From Deltaproteobacteria bacterium (GTDB lineage: Bacteria > Desulfobacterota > Syntrophobacteria > Syntrophobacterales > Syntrophobacteraceae): a stretch of 35,276 nt of DNA. Shown piece after piece: positions 32,513 through 35,276 of the stretch (position 1 is the stretch's first letter; each line of letters opens with the position of its first letter). The stretch spans positions 1 to 35,276 of the forward strand of contig JAJYTC010000028.1 in the NCBI GenBank assembly GCA_021793275.1. Reading direction: 5' to 3'. The notes under the pieces are model-generated. The model did no database searches, had not been told where the DNA came from, and worked only from the letters and a program-made list of their open reading frames with translations. The translations under genes and the position numbers were made by a program.

Positions 32513-33395
32513 TCGCACAAACCCCATCAGTCCTGGTGACCGGCGCCGGCCTGTCCTCTTTGCCCGGCTCGCCGATGCGCACAATAATTAGAGAAATATT
32601 GTCATGTCCCCCGCGACTTTTCGCCAACTCGACCAGAAGCTCACAGGCCCGCTGGGGCGTTCGGCCGGCGACGGCTTCCCGGATATCGTCGCTGCTCACC
32701 AGGTCGTGCAGCCCGTCCGAGCAGAGGATGAAAAGATCGTCGATCTTAAGCTCGATGCCTTTTTCCGGCGTCATGATCTCCACACTGGGGTGAGAACCGA
32801 GAGCACGTGTGATGACGTGACGATCCGGAAAGTTCTTCGCCTGTTCTTCGGTGAGAGAACCACTCTTCAGCAGGGCCATGAGCAGCGTGTGGTCTTCGGT
32901 CAACAGCTCGATGACGCCCTCGCGCACGCGGTACATGCGAGAATCCCCCACATGGGCGAAATATGCCCTGCCCTGCCGCAAAGCCAAAACGGTCGCAGTA
33001 GTCCCCATTCCACTAAGGTTGGAATCCGTCGAGGCTTCGCGATATATCCTGCTGTTGGCCTCCTGTAGAGAACGTACGAGGTCTTCAAGAGGCTTTTTGC
33101 TTACGTCCGCATAATAGCATTGACTTATGGCCTCCACGGCCAGTTGGCTCGCATACCCTCCACCCCGATGCCCCCCCATGCCGTCGGCAACGATGGCGAG
33201 CATTCCTTTTTCCGAGCTATAATTGCCGCCGGGCCGCACAACGGCGATGCTGTCCTCGTTTCGCTCCCGGATGCATCCCCGGTCCGTGAGCATTCCCACT
33301 TCGATATCCAACCCGAGGCCGCCATCAGTTGTTCTGCCGGCAGAACTCACCCTGCTTGCAGAGCGTGAAAGTAAAGACTTCATCTTCTTGAACAT
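32505..33395 (-). CDS. PP2C-type Ser/Thr protein phosphatase
   Basis: The 296-residue enzyme has the metal-binding and catalytic motifs of PPM phosphatases: RERNEDS, VADGMGGHRGG, GTTATVL, HVGDSRMYRV, CSDGLHDLV and GGHDNISLIIV. It should reverse phosphorylation by the flanking kinases. The long N-terminal ~28 residues come from the region that overlaps the upstream kinase gene by 71 nt; the start could instead be a GTG at 33350. It overlaps the downstream kinase gene by 8 nt. Cytoplasmic. Confidence 0.92.
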   Translation of the reverse strand: MFKKMKSLLSRSASRVSSAGRTTDGGLGLDIEVGMLTDRGCIRERNEDSIAVVRPGGNYSSEKGMLAIVADGMGGHRGGGYASQLAVEAISQCYYADVSKKPLEDLVRSLQEANSRIYREASTDSNLSGMGTTATVLALRQGRAYFAHVGDSRMYRVREGVIELLTEDHTLLMALLKSGSLTEEQAKNFPDRHVITRALGSHPSVEIMTPEKGIELKIDDLFILCSDGLHDLVSSDDIREAVAGRTPQRACELLVELAKSRGGHDNISLIIVRIGEPGKEDRPAPVTRTDGVCANV

Positions 33396-34641
33396 CGAAA
33401 GAACCTTTTTTGTTCTGGTATCCGGAAAGCTTCAAAAGATATTGCACCCTGCTTCCGGCAGGCACGGAAAATGAGTAGGGGACCGCATAAGGCCCTGTGC
33501 GTTTGCCTTCGTAGGCAAGATAGAGCTTTGCTGGTCCGCTGTTGATGACGCCTATGCTGATAGTGCAAAGAGGCCCCCTCACACGCCGCTTCGCCGGCTC
33601 CGGAGTCACGAGGGGCCGAGCCGCCGCAGGAAAGACCCGGGGAGAAGGCTGAATCGCCGATGGAAAAGAGACCGAGGAAGGACCGGAGTACATGGAGTAT
33701 ATAAACCCTGCTCCAGCCGCCAGAAGCAAAAGGACCGGGACAGCGAGCCAGTACTTTTTCAGCAGTACGGAAGAGCTGAAGGGACCGGTGAAAATCGATC
33801 GTTTTCCAACAAGTTGATCGTTGGAACGAACAATGGCTTCCATATCTTCGAGCAGGGCCATTGCAGAGGGATACCGGTGGGACGGATTTTTTTTCAGGCA
33901 GCGCTCGATGATGACTTCCAGCCGCCCGGGAATGGAGGGAACAAGAACGGAGGGCGCTACATAGCAGACATCGGTTATCTTCCTGTACAACTCGCCCCAT
34001 GAGGTCGCATCGAATGCCGCTTTGCCCGTAGCCATCTCGTAGAGCAGGGCGCCCAGCGCCCATATGTCCGACTGGACCGTCGCGGGCTTGCCCTGCAGTT
34101 GTTCGGGGGAAAGATACTGTTCGGTGCCTATGAAAGTTCCCTGACGGGTAAGGTTCGCACTGAAGGATGCCTTGGAGATCCCGAAATCGAGGAGCTTGAC
34201 TTCCCCGCGGGAGTTTACCTTGACATTGTTCGGCTTGATGTCACGATGGATGATCCCGCATTCGTGGATGTATCCAACGGCATCGACAATCCTGGTGAAA
34301 ATAGGGAGCGTGTCGGGGATGGGAAATCTCCCTTTTGTTCTAATCCGCTCACTCAAGGTTTCGCCATCGACAAACTCCATGATAATGCAAGGAAATCCGC
34401 CCGTTTCGCATAACTCGTAGAGAACGGCGATATTGGGGTGGCTGAGGGCCGCCTGGATGCGCGCCTCATTCATGAATCTATCCAGGGCCGCACGGTCCGA
34501 ATCCATGTGCTTGAGCACCTTGAGAGCAACCGTACGGCCCAGGCGGGCATGGACGGCACGGTAGACGTCCCCCATGCCTCCTGCCCCCAGATGTTCGACC
34601 ACCCTGTATTCGTTTATGGAACGTCCGACAAGTGTGTCCAT
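33325..34641 (-). CDS. Hanks-type Ser/Thr protein kinase with periplasmic PEGA-like domain
   Basis: The 438-residue protein has a kinase domain (about 10-265: GAGGMGDVYRA, VALKVL, HRDIKPNN, DFGISKA, GTEQYLSPEQ), one membrane segment (about 295-318, YWLAVPVLLLLAAGAGFIYSMY), a Pro/Ser/Arg-rich linker, and a small C-terminal beta domain (about 355-438, GPLCTISIGVINSGPAKLYLAYEG...) resembling PEGA-type extracytoplasmic modules. It starts 21 bp after the protease stop and overlaps the phosphatase by 71 nt, so kinase 1, phosphatase and kinase 2 form one unit. Confidence 0.92.
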   Translation of the reverse strand: MDTLVGRSINEYRVVEHLGAGGMGDVYRAVHARLGRTVALKVLKHMDSDRAALDRFMNEARIQAALSHPNIAVLYELCETGGFPCIIMEFVDGETLSERIRTKGRFPIPDTLPIFTRIVDAVGYIHECGIIHRDIKPNNVKVNSRGEVKLLDFGISKASFSANLTRQGTFIGTEQYLSPEQLQGKPATVQSDIWALGALLYEMATGKAAFDATSWGELYRKITDVCYVAPSVLVPSIPGRLEVIIERCLKKNPSHRYPSAMALLEDMEAIVRSNDQLVGKRSIFTGPFSSSVLLKKYWLAVPVLLLLAAGAGFIYSMYSGPSSVSFPSAIQPSPRVFPAAARPLVTPEPAKRRVRGPLCTISIGVINSGPAKLYLAYEGKRTGPYAVPYSFSVPAGSRVQYLLKLSGYQNKKGSFDVQEDEVFTFTLCKQGEFCRQNN

Positions 34642-34662
34642 AAGACAAGCTTCCGCTTCGGC

Positions 34663-35276
34663 TTATTGTATCGCCGGCTGGATGTGCAACAGTTCCTCCC
34701 CGTATTTGATCGGAAGTGCGGCCGTAACCTTGGTTCCGGCATAGTCGGACCATGAAGCGTCGAAAATACCCACCACTTCCCCCTTGGAATTAAAGACAGG
34801 GCCTCCGCTGTTTCCCGGACCGGTAGTGTTGATCCCGAGTTCGATATAGTTACCGTTCGGGCTAAAGAACGTCATCAAAGACGAATCCATGACCTTCACG
34901 CTCGAACTGAGCACCCTCTGGACGGTGCCCGTAGAGACCGTAGGCTCGGGAACCTCGCTTATGAATGCCCCGGGATGAAAGACATCCGCGGATTGCTGGG
35001 CTACGTACTGCGTCTTCGAAACGGCCGGATAGCCGAGAACGGTTACCTGGTCACCCTGATTTACACCCTGGTCGCTCAGCTTGACCGTTTTGAGCGCGCT
35101 CGGAACTTCTATTTTTATGAGGGCGACGTCGGCTTCCTGGGAGTAGCTTACCAATTTCGCCCGAATGGGCTGCGAGGTGTTGGGGAACTTCACATCGAGG
35201 ACTTCGTTCTTGCCGCTAAGGGAATGAGTCACACCGACATACGCTCCGCCAAGATAGGAGGTAGTGGCCGGGACCC
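34663..35276 (-). CDS. Trypsin-like serine protease (S1C), N-terminus beyond window
   Basis: The frame is open to the right edge, so the 5' end is missing. The visible ~204 residues show the catalytic Asp in EADVALIKIE and the catalytic Ser in TGPGNSGGPVFN, with GEVVGIFDASWS after it, as in HtrA/DegP-like S1C proteases. The catalytic His should be in the missing N-terminal part. No PDZ domain follows: the protein ends 45 residues after the catalytic Ser. It lies 21 bp upstream of kinase 1 and is probably co-transcribed. Likely periplasmic or secreted, but the signal sequence is not visible. Confidence 0.85.
   Translation of the reverse strand, partial: VPATTSYLGGAYVGVTHSLSGKNEVLDVKFPNTSQPIRAKLVSYSQEADVALIKIEVPSALKTVKLSDQGVNQGDQVTVLGYPAVSKTQYVAQQSADVFHPGAFISEVPEPTVSTGTVQRVLSSSVKVMDSSLMTFFSPNGNYIELGINTTGPGNSGGPVFNSKGEVVGIFDASWSDYAGTKVTAALPIKYGEELLHIQPAIQ

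Noticed and set aside
1-35276. CRISPR array, IS element or prophage
   Set aside because: No evenly spaced repeats with unique spacers, no transposase or integrase, and no phage structural genes were found.

Overview
The window reads as a piece of a Gram-negative, GC-moderate bacterial chromosome, most likely from the Desulfobacterota (Syntrophobacter-like or another syntrophic/sulfate-reducing lineage). This is inferred from the gene mix: an EtfBA pair, a crotonase, a TAXI-type TRAP binding protein, an FchA-like cyclohydrolase, cytosolic GAF-PAS hybrid histidine kinases with a sigma-54 activator, a B12-binding radical SAM protein, Hanks-type kinases with a PP2C phosphatase, and lipoproteins with clear lipoboxes. 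No rRNA, tRNA, IS element, integrase or CRISPR array is visible.

Layout, left to right. 1-273 holds no gene. 274-2653 (-) is a tightly coupled, visibly AT-richer three-gene operon: a ComEC-like metallo-beta-lactamase-fold hydrolase and two unrecognised proteins. 2861-2912 is a four-copy 13-bp tandem repeat. 3130-4201 (+) is a coiled-coil gene whose 5' end is thrown out of frame by a 4-bp tandem duplication. 4480-6277 (-) is etfBA and 6656-7012 (-) a single-domain response regulator. 7323-8883 (+) holds a class-IV aminotransferase and an FchA-type cyclodeaminase. 9032-12633 (+) is a hybrid sensor kinase overlapping an NtrC-type activator, followed by a near-canonical -24/-12 promoter and a small secreted Cys-containing protein (12860-13162). 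13787-14833 (+) is a probable outer-membrane beta-barrel with a long leader. 14932-16839 (-) holds a TAXI binding protein and a RodZ-like protein.

17148-20224 (+) runs through two tandem paralogous small helical proteins, an isochorismatase-fold hydrolase, an ECI1-like enoyl-CoA isomerase and a SAM methyltransferase. 20265-22937 (-) is a genome-maintenance/selfish block: a PIN/AbrB toxin-antitoxin pair and a Vsr-Dcm pair without a visible restriction enzyme. 23230-25263 (+) is an XRE-cupin regulator, a small helical protein and a DxD glycosyltransferase. 25276-27311 (-) is a zinc-ribbon protein plus a B12-binding radical SAM/TPR protein; divergent from it, behind a second candidate sigma-54 promoter, is a TPR-glycosyltransferase (27543-29336).

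29348 to the right edge (-) is a compact signalling cluster read from the right: trypsin-like S1C protease (cut by the window edge), membrane Ser/Thr kinase, PP2C phosphatase, second membrane Ser/Thr kinase, then two envelope lipoproteins (SH3/glycine-zipper/coiled-coil and coiled-coil). The three central genes overlap, so kinase and phosphatase are probably made together, and the lipoproteins and protease are plausible envelope-side partners. The most promising unknowns are the MBL-fold three-gene operon, the kinase/phosphatase/protease/lipoprotein cluster, and the two-component-sigma-54-secreted-peptide module.
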